A stretch of DNA of 64,000 nucleotides from Bacillus thuringiensis (GCF_014932895.1 NZ_JACYOF010000010.1:1-64000), one strand, 5' to 3'; shown: positions 43,354-51,454, numbered from the stretch's first letter. The notes: generated by a model from the letters alone, not told the origin. Translations and numbers: made by a program.

Positions 43354-43463
43354 TTTATCCCGCTATTTGCGGGCAGTAAGACTCCCACCTCAAAATTTGG
43401 TGAATGCGAGGAAGTTAGGTGGGAGTCGGGCTGCCCGTAAAAGCCCGATTAGTTGAACTTTAT
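43354..43463 (+). repeat. bcr1 repeat, 3'-deleted copy 4
   Basis: 110 bp with TTTAT on both sides. It is identical to copy 3 in nearly every position, including the GTCGGGCTGCCCG variant, but the stretch from AGTTGAAC to the terminal TTTAT is missing, which removes the 3' hairpin. Confidence 0.87.
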
Positions 43464-43470
43464 TAGTAAA

Positions 43471-43617
43471 TTACTTTTCTTTTAACTTTTCCTGTTCTGT
43501 GATTAGTAAATTGCGCAAGACGTGTCCGCGGTAGCTTTCTAGCTTCCGTCCTTCCAAATAACGAACGCCTAATTTTTTTAGTTCGGCTACGTACCAGCCT
43601 TTTGTTCCGTAGTACAT
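43471..43617 (-). CDS. Small DUF2639/YflJ-like protein, 48 aa
   Basis: A short basic protein beginning MYYGTKGWYVAELKKLGVR and ending in a Lys/Glu-rich helix. The GTKGWYVAELKK start resembles the B. subtilis YflJ (DUF2639) family, of unknown function. A near-perfect AAAAGGAAGTGATC ribosome site is 3-8 nt before ATG 43617, which makes this a confident gene in spite of its size. It ends 7 bp from the truncated bcr1. Confidence 0.75.
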   Translation of the reverse strand: MYYGTKGWYVAELKKLGVRYLEGRKLESYRGHVLRNLLITEQEKLKEK

Positions 43618-43686
43618 GAGATCACTTCCTTTTGCTTTTGAACAGTATATGTTGGGGTGATTTGGAAATTTCCCTTCAAATTAATA

Positions 43687-43715
43687 TTGAATATTCAGTT
43701 TATTTATATTATGAT
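43687..43715 (+). promoter_or_regulatory. Promoter of the gab leader RNA
   Basis: TTGAAT (43687-43692), a 17-bp spacer and TATGAT (43710-43715), start expected near 43722. This leaves an untranslated leader of about 260 nt before gabP. Confidence 0.6.
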
Positions 43716-43721
43716 TAACTT

Positions 43722-43893
43722 ATTATCGGATGACAGTGATTAGCCTCCCTGTAAGCCCGGATGTATGTTTGAAAGTGAAATAGAGGAACTTCTTTCCACT
43801 TGAGCTTCCTTAGCGGGAGGACGAGCCATAAGGATAGGGGCAGTAAAATTCAATGCAGCTGTATGCGTTGTTTTTCTGGCTCTTTTTATTTTT
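43722..43893 (+). ncRNA. Structured leader with terminator upstream of gabP (unassigned cis-regulatory RNA)
   Basis: A three-part fold can be drawn: CCTCCC (43744-43749) with GGGAGG (43815-43820) closes a domain that contains AAGC/GCTT (43753-43756 / 43804-43807) and a hairpin AAGTGAAA/TTTCCACTT (43773-43780 / 43793-43801). Next comes a terminator-like stem GAGCCA (43823-43828) with TGGCTC (43877-43882), with an inner hairpin CAATGC/GCGTTG, and the run TTTTTATTTTTT. Sequence TTAGCC upstream of the first domain can compete for GGCT of the terminator. It does not match the riboswitch classes I know; it could also be a protein-binding attenuator. Confidence 0.5.
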
Positions 43894-43981
43894 TCTTGAA
43901 AAGTAGGAGGAGATTTTTAGAAAGCATTATCAATGGGGTATGGCGCACGTTTTCATGCTAACGGAGGGGTTGGTGAGCTGT

Positions 43982-45397
43982 TTGAGCAAAGAAAAAAAGG
44001 AGTTACAAAAGGATTTAAAAACTCGGCATATAACGATGATTTCAATTGGCGGGGTTATTGGCGGAGGTTTGTTTGTAGGAAGTGGAACGATTATTCAGTC
44101 TTCGGGGCCAGCTGCAATTTTGTCTTATATTATCGGGGCTTTAATGGTCGTACTTGTGATGCGCATGTTAGGGGAGATGGCGGCGGAAAATCCTGATAGT
44201 GGTTCTTTCGCAACGTATGCGAATAAGGCAATTGGACCGTGGGCAGGGTATACGATCGGATGGTTATATTGGTTTAACTGGGTCATTATTATCGCAATTG
44301 AAGCGGTACTTTTAGGCGTGATGATTAATAATTGGTTCCCTTCGATTCCAGCATGGATGGCAAGTTTGGGTATGGTTCTTTTAATGACGATGACGAATGT
44401 ATATTCAGTAAAATTGTACGGTGAATTTGAATATTGGTTAGCGTTTATTAAGGTTGTGGCAATTGTTGCGTTTTTAATTTTAGGAATTTCGATGTTTTTT
44501 GGATTTGTTCCAGGAGTGGATGGACCGAGTCTTTCTATTATTACGGAAAATGGCGGTTTCTTTCCAAATGGAATTGTCCCTGTTTTACTGAGCGTGGTGT
44601 TTATTTCCTTCTCTTTATCCGGAAGCGAAGTAGCAGCGATTGCGGCCGGAGAATCTGATAATCCAGAAAAAAATGTAATAAGAGCGATTAATAGTGTAGT
44701 ATGGCGCCTTATGCTTTTTTTCGTAGGGTCCGTAACAATTTTAGTTATGTTTATCCCGTGGACGGATAAGGAATTATTAAAACTACCGTATGCAAGTTTA
44801 TTTAATATGGCAGGGGTACCTGCAGCGGCTGAGATTATGAATGGCGTTGTATTTTTATCACTACTTTCCGTTATGAATTCAGGTATATACACGAGCTCGC
44901 GCATGTTATTTTCCCTTGCGAAAAAGGGTGACGCTCCGGCCGCTTTTTCAAAGTTAAACAGTAGAGGAACGCCGGTTATAGCAATCTATGCAAGTATCGT
45001 ATTTGCATTTATTTGCGCGATGTTGAAGTTTATATCTCCTGATAAACTGTTTGCGTTTTTAGCGAATAGTTCAGGCGGGGTAACGATGCTTATGTATATG
45101 TTCGTTGCCGTTTCACATGTCAGGTTAAGACGAGAAAGGGAAAGAGAAGGAGCTGGAAAGCTAAAAGTGAAAATGTGGTTATTCCCTTATCTCACATATG
45201 CAACGCTTTTAATGATTGTAACGATATTTGTTTCGCAGGCGTTTATAGAAGATATGCGCATGCAGTTTTACATGACATTACTAGCTACAATCTTAGTAAT
45301 AATAAGCTATTTTCTAAGAGTTAAAAAAATAGATAAGCAAAAATTAAATGATTTTACGATTATAAAAGATTCGGAAGTTAGTTTAGAGAAAGAATAA
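43982..45397 (+). CDS. gabP: GABA permease (APC family)
   Basis: A 471-aa, 12-helix amino-acid permease closely resembling GabP of B. subtilis and E. coli (LKTRHITMISIGGVIGGGLF at the N-terminus, GEMAAENPDSGSFATYA near 65, TIGWLYWFNWV near 95, YTSSRMLFSLA near 300). It imports GABA by proton symport; GabP-type carriers also take other omega-amino acids, so 5-aminovalerate is plausible. TTG 43982 is chosen: GGAGGGG ends 12 nt upstream and the protein then starts like B. subtilis GabP. An ATG at 43940 has no ribosome site. First gene of gabP-gabT-gabD-DUF3870. Confidence 0.88.
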   Translation: MSKEKKELQKDLKTRHITMISIGGVIGGGLFVGSGTIIQSSGPAAILSYIIGALMVVLVMRMLGEMAAENPDSGSFATYANKAIGPWAGYTIGWLYWFNWVIIIAIEAVLLGVMINNWFPSIPAWMASLGMVLLMTMTNVYSVKLYGEFEYWLAFIKVVAIVAFLILGISMFFGFVPGVDGPSLSIITENGGFFPNGIVPVLLSVVFISFSLSGSEVAAIAAGESDNPEKNVIRAINSVVWRLMLFFVGSVTILVMFIPWTDKELLKLPYASLFNMAGVPAAAEIMNGVVFLSLLSVMNSGIYTSSRMLFSLAKKGDAPAAFSKLNSRGTPVIAIYASIVFAFICAMLKFISPDKLFAFLANSSGGVTMLMYMFVAVSHVRLRREREREGAGKLKVKMWLFPYLTYATLLMIVTIFVSQAFIEDMRMQFYMTLLATILVIISYFLRVKKIDKQKLNDFTIIKDSEVSLEKE

Positions 45398-45414
45398 GAA
45401 AAGGGGTATGTTCC

Positions 45415-46743
45415 ATGTTGAAAGAGAAGAAAGATATTACAACTACAAAATCAAGCATATTACATGAAAGAAGAAAAAATGCGGTACCAGAAGGGCCTTA
45501 CAATATTACAGAGTTGTATGTGCAATCAGCAAAAGGCGCAATTATTACAGATGTAGATGGCAATGAACTAATCGACTTTGCGGGCGGAATTGGTATGCAA
45601 AACGTTGGGCATTGCCATCCGAAAGTAGTGAAGGCGATTCAAGAGCAAGTGGAATCTTCTATTCATAGTTGTTTTCACGTAGCGCCTTATGAAAGTTATA
45701 TTACATTAGCTGAAAGACTGAATGAGTTAACGCCAGGTGATTGTAAGAAAAAAACGATGTTTGCGAATAGCGGAGCTGAAGCAGTAGAAAATGCGGTGAA
45801 GATTGCTAGAAAAGCGACTGGAAGAAGCGCAATTGTTTCGTTTGAGCGCGCATATCACGGGCGTACACTTTTGACGATGTCACTGACAAGTAAGGTGAAA
45901 CCGTATAAACATGGATTTGGTCCGTTTGCATCAGAAGTATACAAATTACCATATCCGTACTATTACCGTGCTGACGAAGGACTGACGCAAGAAGAAGTAG
46001 ATGTGCAAATTTTAGCGTATTTCGAACGCTTTATGTTAGAGGAAGTAGCAAGTGATAATATCGCTGCAATTATTTTAGAACCGCTTCAAGGAGAAGGTGG
46101 ATTTATCGTTCCGACGACTACGTTCATGCGAGGTGTCCGAAACATTTGTGATAAATATGGAATTATTATGATTGCGGATGAAATTCAAACAGGTTTTGCT
46201 CGCACGGGAAGCCTATTTGCAATGGATCATTTCGGTGTAGTTCCTGATTTAATGACATTTTCAAAATCAATTGCTGCTGGAATGCCACTGAGTGCGATAA
46301 CAGGAAGGGCGGAATTGATGGATGCACCTGGACCAGGCCAATTAGGTGGTACTTTTTCAGGAAGTCCGGCTGCTTGCGCGGCTGCATTAGCTGTTTTAGA
46401 TGTAATTGAAGAAGAGAATTTAGTAGGTCGTGCTACAGAAATTGGTGCACGCATGATGGAAGTATTTAATAGCTGGAAAGATAAATATGAACTAGTTGGC
46501 GATGTCAGGGGCCTTGGCGCGATGACTGCAATTGAGCTTGTAAAAGATAAAGAGACGAAAGAACCAGCAACAAAAGAGGTGAAAGCGATTATGAAGGAAA
46601 CGCATAGTAAAGGAGTCATTACGATAAGCGCTGGTATTTATAGTAATGTACTTCGCTTCTTACCACCTCTTGTGATAACAGATGAACAGCTTGAAGAAGG
46701 CCTTACTATTTTAGAAGCTGCTATTGCGAAACTATCAAAATAA
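45415..46743 (+). CDS. gabT: 4-Aminobutyrate aminotransferase
   Basis: A 442-aa PLP class III aminotransferase. Markers: NSGAEAVENAVKIARKATGR near residue 110, the pyridine-stacking region FERAYHGRT near 145, IADEIQTGFARTG near 250 and the Schiff-base lysine in FSKSIAAG (Lys284). It transfers the amino group of GABA to 2-oxoglutarate to give succinate semialdehyde; 5-aminovalerate to glutarate semialdehyde is a known side or parallel reaction of GabT. AAAAGGGG precedes the ATG; 17 bp after gabP. Confidence 0.92.
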   Translation: MLKEKKDITTTKSSILHERRKNAVPEGPYNITELYVQSAKGAIITDVDGNELIDFAGGIGMQNVGHCHPKVVKAIQEQVESSIHSCFHVAPYESYITLAERLNELTPGDCKKKTMFANSGAEAVENAVKIARKATGRSAIVSFERAYHGRTLLTMSLTSKVKPYKHGFGPFASEVYKLPYPYYYRADEGLTQEEVDVQILAYFERFMLEEVASDNIAAIILEPLQGEGGFIVPTTTFMRGVRNICDKYGIIMIADEIQTGFARTGSLFAMDHFGVVPDLMTFSKSIAAGMPLSAITGRAELMDAPGPGQLGGTFSGSPAACAAALAVLDVIEEENLVGRATEIGARMMEVFNSWKDKYELVGDVRGLGAMTAIELVKDKETKEPATKEVKAIMKETHSKGVITISAGIYSNVLRFLPPLVITDEQLEEGLTILEAAIAKLSK

Positions 46744-46764
46744 AAAAGTAGTGGGGGCAGGGAA

Positions 46765-48207
46765 ATGAAGTTTTTCAATTATATAAACGGTGAGTGGAGA
46801 GAACCTTCCACGAATGCATATGTTAAAAATTATAATCCGCATAACGGGGAAGTACTAGGTGAATTCCCGTTTAGTTCAGTAGAAGATACACGAGTCGCAA
46901 TTGCATCAGCGAAAGAAGCTTTTCATAAATGGCAAAAGTTATCGTTTCAAGAAAGAGCAAGTTATTTATGGAAAGCGGCAGCTATTTTAAAAGAAAAGGT
47001 AAATGAAATTGGCCGGGATGTAACGAATGAAGAAGGAAAGACGATTGCGGAAGGAATAGGCGAGACGAAGCGGGCGATTAGCATTCTTGAATATTATGCA
47101 GGAGAAGCAAATCAGCCGATTGGAGAGCTCATCCCGTCTGCAAATGAAAGTACGATGCTTTACAGTAAACGAGTAGCAGTAGGGCCAGTTGGATTAATTA
47201 CGCCGTGGAACTTTCCCATTGCGATTCCAGCCTGGAAAATGGCGCCGGCACTTATTTACGGCAATACAGTTGTCATTAAGCCGGCTGAAGTGACACCAAA
47301 ATCGGTGTACCATCTTGTAAATGCGTTTCATGAGGCAGGCATTCCGGCAGGAGTTGTGAATTGTGTGTTCGGAAAAGGTACGGAAGTTGGAGCAGAATTA
47401 ACGGGGAATCCGGATATACAGGCGGTATCTTTTACCGGATCTAATCACGTTGGAAATATCATTCAAAAGGCAGCTGTTGAAACGCGGAAAAAAGTGCAAT
47501 TAGAGATGGGCGGGAAAAATCCGTTAGTTGTATTAAAAGATGCTGACATTGAAAAGGCGGTAAATATTGCGATAAAAGGTGCTTTTATGTCAACCGGGCA
47601 AAAATGTACCGCAACAAGTAGAGTAATCGTGGAAGAAGATATTTATGAAGCGTTTCGCGATCGACTGTTGCAACGAACAGAAGCTCTTACAGTTGGGAAC
47701 CCGTTAGAACCAGATACATTTATGGGGCCATGTGTTTCAAAGGGACAGCAACAATCTGTTTTATCGATGATTGAAGTAGGGAAAGGAGAGGCTTCTTTAC
47801 TTTATGGAGGCAGCGTGCCGGACGAAGCTGAACTGCAGAACGGCTGCTACGTGTTACCGACTATTTTTGAAAATGTAGATCAAGATGCACGCATTGCCAA
47901 AGAAGAAATTTTCGGGCCAGTTATATGTTTATTTAAAGTGAATAGTTATGAAGAAGCAGTTTCTTTAGCAAATGATACAGAATATGGGCTAAGTGCATCC
48001 ATTTGTACGAATAATTTAAGTTTATCGCAAAAGTTTATTGATGATATGGAAGTTGGAATGGTTCATGTGAATTCAGAAACCGCAGGAGCAGAGCCTCAAG
48101 TTCCATTTGGCGGAATGAAAAACTCTAGTGCTGGACCGCGTGAACAAGGAAAAGCGGCGAAAGAATTTTACACAAGAATAAAGACAGTATACGTAGATCA
48201 AGTATAA
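46765..48207 (+). CDS. gabD: Succinate-semialdehyde dehydrogenase
   Basis: A 480-aa aldehyde dehydrogenase. The catalytic Cys281 lies in GQKCTATSR, the general-base Glu247 in LEMGGKNP, and the NAD(P) motif FTGSNHVG near 225. With GabT it converts succinate semialdehyde to succinate, and probably glutarate semialdehyde to glutarate. It has a GGGGGCAGGG site and lies 21 bp after gabT. The next gene follows after 32 bp, so the operon likely continues. Confidence 0.9.
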   Translation: MKFFNYINGEWREPSTNAYVKNYNPHNGEVLGEFPFSSVEDTRVAIASAKEAFHKWQKLSFQERASYLWKAAAILKEKVNEIGRDVTNEEGKTIAEGIGETKRAISILEYYAGEANQPIGELIPSANESTMLYSKRVAVGPVGLITPWNFPIAIPAWKMAPALIYGNTVVIKPAEVTPKSVYHLVNAFHEAGIPAGVVNCVFGKGTEVGAELTGNPDIQAVSFTGSNHVGNIIQKAAVETRKKVQLEMGGKNPLVVLKDADIEKAVNIAIKGAFMSTGQKCTATSRVIVEEDIYEAFRDRLLQRTEALTVGNPLEPDTFMGPCVSKGQQQSVLSMIEVGKGEASLLYGGSVPDEAELQNGCYVLPTIFENVDQDARIAKEEIFGPVICLFKVNSYEEAVSLANDTEYGLSASICTNNLSLSQKFIDDMEVGMVHVNSETAGAEPQVPFGGMKNSSAGPREQGKAAKEFYTRIKTVYVDQV

Positions 48208-48239
48208 GCAACCAAAAACATAGTAACGGAGGATGAAAT

Positions 48240-48593
48240 ATGCGCAAAGGGACATTTTTTATGGCAGGACACTCGAGACTTCCGAAAGGGATGGCTGTTC
48301 GCAGTATGTATGAAACGTTAACAATTACAATTGAGGCAGATCATAAATATCACGTCATTATTGAAGCGTCATGTACGCTTGCGACAGAACACGGTAGAGA
48401 CTTCGTCGCTCAAATTTTGAGAGGGCATAGTTTGCAAGATGGTATTGAAGAGATCGTTCAAGATATTACGGATCATTATCAAGGAAAAGCGCAAAATGCG
48501 ATCGTCAGTGCGGTAAAAGATTTGCATCGCCAATATGTAAGTTATTTAAATGATGAAAAGCCTGAGGAAGAGTACGAGGAAACAACACCATAA
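48240..48593 (+). CDS. DUF3870-family protein
   Basis: A 117-aa soluble protein with the family start FMAGHSRLPKGMAVRSMYETL, a Cys in EASCTLATEHGRDFV and the motif RGHSLQDGIEEI, characteristic of DUF3870. Its function is unknown; the family is often found beside amino-acid or hydantoin catabolism genes. GGAGG lies about 7 nt before the ATG. Last gene of the gab operon as judged by the bcr1 element that follows. Confidence 0.8.
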   Translation: MRKGTFFMAGHSRLPKGMAVRSMYETLTITIEADHKYHVIIEASCTLATEHGRDFVAQILRGHSLQDGIEEIVQDITDHYQGKAQNAIVSAVKDLHRQYVSYLNDEKPEEEYEETTP

Positions 48594-48604
48594 AAACTGT
48601 CTAG

Positions 48605-48742
48605 TTTATCCCGCATTAACGCGCAGTAAGACCTCCAGCTCACAAACATAGCTGGAGATCAACTGCCCGTAAATGCCCGATTGGTGAAACTAATGATCAG
48701 TGGGGATAAACTACGTCCCCACTGATCAAAGTTTCACTTTAT
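48605..48742 (+). repeat. bcr1 repeat, diverged copy 5 with compensatory changes
   Basis: 138 bp with TTTAT borders. Although diverged, the stems are kept by paired changes: CTCCAGCT/AGCTGGAG replaces the usual CTCCCACCT/AGGTGGGAG, and GATCAG/CTGATC replaces AATCAG/CTGATT in the 3' hairpin. Confidence 0.85.
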
Positions 48743-48757
48743 ATAGCCATAAACGAG

Positions 48758-48799
48758 AGCCAGTTGTATTTCTTTAAAAGGGATACGACTGGCTTTTTA
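48758..48799 (+). terminator. Hairpin upstream of the small CxxCxxC gene
   Basis: AGCCAGTTGTAT (48758-48769) pairs with ATACGACTGGCT (48783-48794), one G-U pair, then TTTTAT. A related hairpin lies at 49097-49150. It ends about 20 nt before the small ORF, so it may stop read-through from the gab operon or attenuate the small gene. Confidence 0.7.
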
Positions 48800-48818
48800 T
48801 ATTGAGGAGGAACAGAAT

Positions 48819-48935
48819 ATGAAAAAGTTAAATGAAGTGCAAGTTGTGAAACGAGGGACGAAAAAAAGTGGGTGTGCGGAAAGTAAAGGGGTTTGTAAAA
48901 TGTGTAAAGTATGTCGAGAAAATAAGAAAAAATAA
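48819..48935 (+). CDS. Very small Cys-rich peptide, 38 aa
   Basis: A 38-aa basic peptide with four Cys in the order C-x6-C-x2-C-x2-C (GCAESKGVCKMCKVC) and a Lys-rich tail. It could bind a metal ion or nucleic acid. A strong GAGGAGG lies 8 nt before the ATG. It sits between two similar AGCCAGT hairpins. I do not recognise a family. Confidence 0.65.
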   Translation: MKKLNEVQVVKRGTKKSGCAESKGVCKMCKVCRENKKK

Positions 48936-48936
48936 A

Positions 48937-48965
48937 TTGACAGTTAGAATATTTTGAATTATTAT
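48937..48965 (+). promoter_or_regulatory. Sigma-A promoter of glaH-lhgO
   Basis: TTGACA (48937-48942), a 17-bp spacer and TATTAT (48960-48965). TTGACA overlaps the region just after the small Cys gene stop. A start near 48972 gives a leader of about 280 nt before glaH, which contains the long hairpin at 49097-49150. Confidence 0.65.
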
Positions 48966-49096
48966 TTAATTAATAAGATCCATTTGAGAAATTAGCCTTC
49001 TCTAAATTCGATCTTGCTTTTCTGTTTTACACATATTTTCATATGAACTGTCTATTATTATTGTACTTTAAGAGATTAAAGACACTCGTAATGATA

Positions 49097-49150
49097 AGCC
49101 AGTTGTACGTTTCTACGATTTTCTGTCGTGGTGCGTATGACTGGCTTTTT
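49097..49150 (+). terminator. Long hairpin with T run in the glaH leader
   Basis: AGCCAGTTGTACG (49097-49109) pairs with CGTATGACTGGCT (49134-49146), with two G-U pairs, and an inner stem CTACGA/TCGTGG continues it; TTTTT follows. It lies in the predicted leader between the promoter at 48937 and glaH. Apart from it, the 320 bp from 48936 to 49254 hold no gene. Confidence 0.65.
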
Positions 49151-49254
49151 GCTGTTAGGGCAGTAAGACCGAATCTCGGCATAAAGAAGATAAGGATAAC
49201 TGTCTGTAAAAAGCGTCAATACGTTCTTCATATTTCATTTAGGGAGGAATTGAA

Positions 49255-50193
49255 ATGTCGATTATTACAGAACAAAATGCAAAGATGAAGTTTGCAAAAA
49301 AATATGAGGGGTATGAAATTGCTCCTCATCCAGAGCATAAACGTTTATATCATATTACGTTAAATCAGCAATTGCTTAAGCAGTTTTTTGAAGAGGTAAA
49401 AGAGCATTCAGAGCAATCATTACAATACATTCCTTATTCTCGATTTAATCTTGCTGATGGAATGAGAAAGATTTTTGGGCAATCATTTATGGATAACATT
49501 CGCGGTATTATTCATGACCGTGAAACGGGCGGATTTACAATTGGGGTGCAAGGTGAAACGACAGATGCAGCAGAATACGTGAAATTTGCGACAGCATTAA
49601 CACATCTAATTGGAACACCAAACTTTGATGCGATGACAGGAACATATTATGCTAGATTTAATGTGAAAGATACAGATAGTAGTGATTCTTACCTTCGTCA
49701 AGCGTACCGGTTATTTACGCTTCATACAGACGGAACATTCGTTGATGAACCGACAGATTGGCTTCTTATGATGAAAATTGAAGAGCAAAATGCAGTAGGA
49801 GGGGAATCCCGTTTACTACATTTAGACGATTGGGAAGATCTTCAAAAATTTAGAAATCATTCACTCGCATCTGTTAAAATTACGTATAAAGCACCACCAA
49901 GTAAAAATTCGCAAGAAATCGTCTATCGTGAAACATTTTTTGATGTAAATAACGCACCATGTATTTGCTTTATCGATCAGTTTGCGTATCCAGATAATAT
50001 TGAACAAGCAAACTATTTAAAAGATTTATCGTATTCAGTTGAAAACTCACCAGCAACACATGCTTTAAAACTACCAGTTGGTGACTTGGTTCTTTTAAAC
50101 AATTTATTTTGGATGCACGGAAGAGCGGCATTTGAGAAAAATAAAGATTTATATAGAGAACTCATGCGTCAACGCGGTTGTTTTTCTAAATAA
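49255..50193 (+). CDS. glaH: Glutarate 2-hydroxylase (CsiD/GlaH family)
   Basis: A 312-aa Fe(II)/2-oxoglutarate dioxygenase of the CsiD family. Iron ligands are His157 and Asp159 in LHTDGTF and His288 in WMHGR; the final Arg-rich segment RELMRQRGCF is typical. It hydroxylates glutarate to L-2-hydroxyglutarate, using 2-oxoglutarate and oxygen. GGGAGG is 8 nt upstream. The next gene encodes L-2-hydroxyglutarate oxidase, so the pair forms the glutarate hydroxylation route of lysine breakdown, as in the E. coli csiD-lhgO-gabDTP operon. Confidence 0.9.
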   Translation: MSIITEQNAKMKFAKKYEGYEIAPHPEHKRLYHITLNQQLLKQFFEEVKEHSEQSLQYIPYSRFNLADGMRKIFGQSFMDNIRGIIHDRETGGFTIGVQGETTDAAEYVKFATALTHLIGTPNFDAMTGTYYARFNVKDTDSSDSYLRQAYRLFTLHTDGTFVDEPTDWLLMMKIEEQNAVGGESRLLHLDDWEDLQKFRNHSLASVKITYKAPPSKNSQEIVYRETFFDVNNAPCICFIDQFAYPDNIEQANYLKDLSYSVENSPATHALKLPVGDLVLLNNLFWMHGRAAFEKNKDLYRELMRQRGCFSK

Positions 50194-50200
50194 TATGTAC

Positions 50201-50229
50201 GGCGGGTCTTTCAAAGAGACCTGCCTTTT
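50201..50229 (+). terminator. Hairpin between glaH and lhgO
   Basis: GGCGGGTCT (50201-50209) pairs with AGACCTGCC (50217-50225), one G-U pair, then TTTTA. It may partly terminate, giving less lhgO than glaH. Confidence 0.6.
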
Positions 50230-50251
50230 ATACTATTAAGGGGGAAGTAGG

Positions 50252-51454
50252 ATGTATGATTTTATAATTATTGGCGGAGGAATTGTTGGTCTTTCAACTG
50301 GAATGGCTTTAACGAAAAAATTCCCTCGTGCGAAAATCGCAATCATTGAAAAAGAAAAGGAACTCGCACATCATCAAACTGGACATAATAGCGGTGTCAT
50401 TCATTCCGGCATTTACTATAAACCAGGGAGTTATAAAGCAAAGTTTGCCAAAGAAGGAAATGCAGCTATGGTTCAATTTTGTAAAGAAAATGGCATCGCT
50501 TATGACATGTGCGGAAAAGTAATCGTCGCGACAGAAAAAGAAGAACTTCCTCTTTTACATAATTTATACGAGAGAGGGTTACAAAACGGCTTACATATTT
50601 CGAAAATAGATAAGGAACAATTAGCAGAAGTGGAGCCACATGTAAAAGGGCTTGGTGCAATTCGTGTTCCTTCTTGTGGTATTGCTGATTATAAAGGCGT
50701 AAGTTATGCATTTGCCCGCTTCATTCAGGAAAGCGGCGGGGAAGTACATTTAGGAACAGCCGCAGAGCGTATTACTGAGAAGAAAGACGCTGTAACAATT
50801 GAGACAAATCAAGGGATATTTAAAACGAAATTTCTCATTAACTGCGCCGGCCTACATAGCGATCGCATTGCGAAAAAGACAGGTATATTAACGGATATGA
50901 AAATCGTTCCGTTCCGCGGTGAGTATTATGAACTTGTCCCGGAAAAACGTCATCTCGTTAAACATTTAATTTACCCAGTTCCAAATCCGGAATTTCCGTT
51001 TTTAGGTGTTCATTTTACAAGAATGATAAACGGAGACGTACATGCAGGACCGAATGCTGTATTAAGCTTCAAGCGCGAAGGCTACACGAAAAAAGACTTC
51101 GATATAAAAGACTTCATGGAAACAATGACATACACAGGCTTCTGGAAAATGGCGATGCCAAACATGAAAGAAGGCATAAAAGAAATGATGCGCTCATTTA
51201 GTAAACAATCATTTCTAAAAAGCTTACAGCGCCTCATACCAGAACTGACAGAGAAAGATATCGTCCCAACGCATGCAGGTGTAAGAGCACAAGCCATTTT
51301 ATCAAACGGAAATATGGTAGATGACTTCTGCATTATCCCTGGCATTAATTCTCTGCATATTTGTAATGCGCCATCTCCGGCTGCAACGGCTAGTATAAAG
51401 ATTGGTGAGGAGATTGCTAAGCAAGTGCCGGATGTGTTGGCGGTTAGGGTTTGA
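50252..51454 (+). CDS. lhgO: L-2-hydroxyglutarate oxidase
   Basis: A 400-aa FAD-dependent oxidase/dehydrogenase of the DAO superfamily. The FAD-binding motif is DFIIIGGGIVGLSTGMALTK at the N-terminus, followed by HQTGHNSGVIHSGIYY near residue 50 and the C-terminal GVRAQAI and APSPAATASIKIGEEIA. It oxidises L-2-hydroxyglutarate from GlaH to 2-oxoglutarate and passes electrons to the membrane. GGGGG precedes the ATG. The last 100 bp of the gene switch from C-rich to G-rich codons. A bcr1 copy follows. Confidence 0.92.
   Translation: MYDFIIIGGGIVGLSTGMALTKKFPRAKIAIIEKEKELAHHQTGHNSGVIHSGIYYKPGSYKAKFAKEGNAAMVQFCKENGIAYDMCGKVIVATEKEELPLLHNLYERGLQNGLHISKIDKEQLAEVEPHVKGLGAIRVPSCGIADYKGVSYAFARFIQESGGEVHLGTAAERITEKKDAVTIETNQGIFKTKFLINCAGLHSDRIAKKTGILTDMKIVPFRGEYYELVPEKRHLVKHLIYPVPNPEFPFLGVHFTRMINGDVHAGPNAVLSFKREGYTKKDFDIKDFMETMTYTGFWKMAMPNMKEGIKEMMRSFSKQSFLKSLQRLIPELTEKDIVPTHAGVRAQAILSNGNMVDDFCIIPGINSLHICNAPSPAATASIKIGEEIAKQVPDVLAVRV

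Noticed and set aside
43722-43893. T-box, SAM, lysine, purine or glycine riboswitch upstream of gabP
   Set aside because: None of their hallmark sequences (such as the T-box GGTGG-x-ACCGCG) is present, so the leader is left unassigned.
44125-44904. 259-codon minus-strand frame inside gabP
   Set aside because: Shadow of a well-supported permease gene; no ribosome site and no recognisable protein.
48905-48965. Selenocysteine or recoding signal at the TAA of the MazG-like pseudogene and Cys-rich ORFs
   Set aside because: The stop codons are TAA, and no recoding stem or specialised tRNA is evident; simple gene decay is enough.
49043-49288. 81-codon frame upstream of glaH
   Set aside because: It runs through the leader hairpin and overlaps the glaH start out of frame; no ribosome site.
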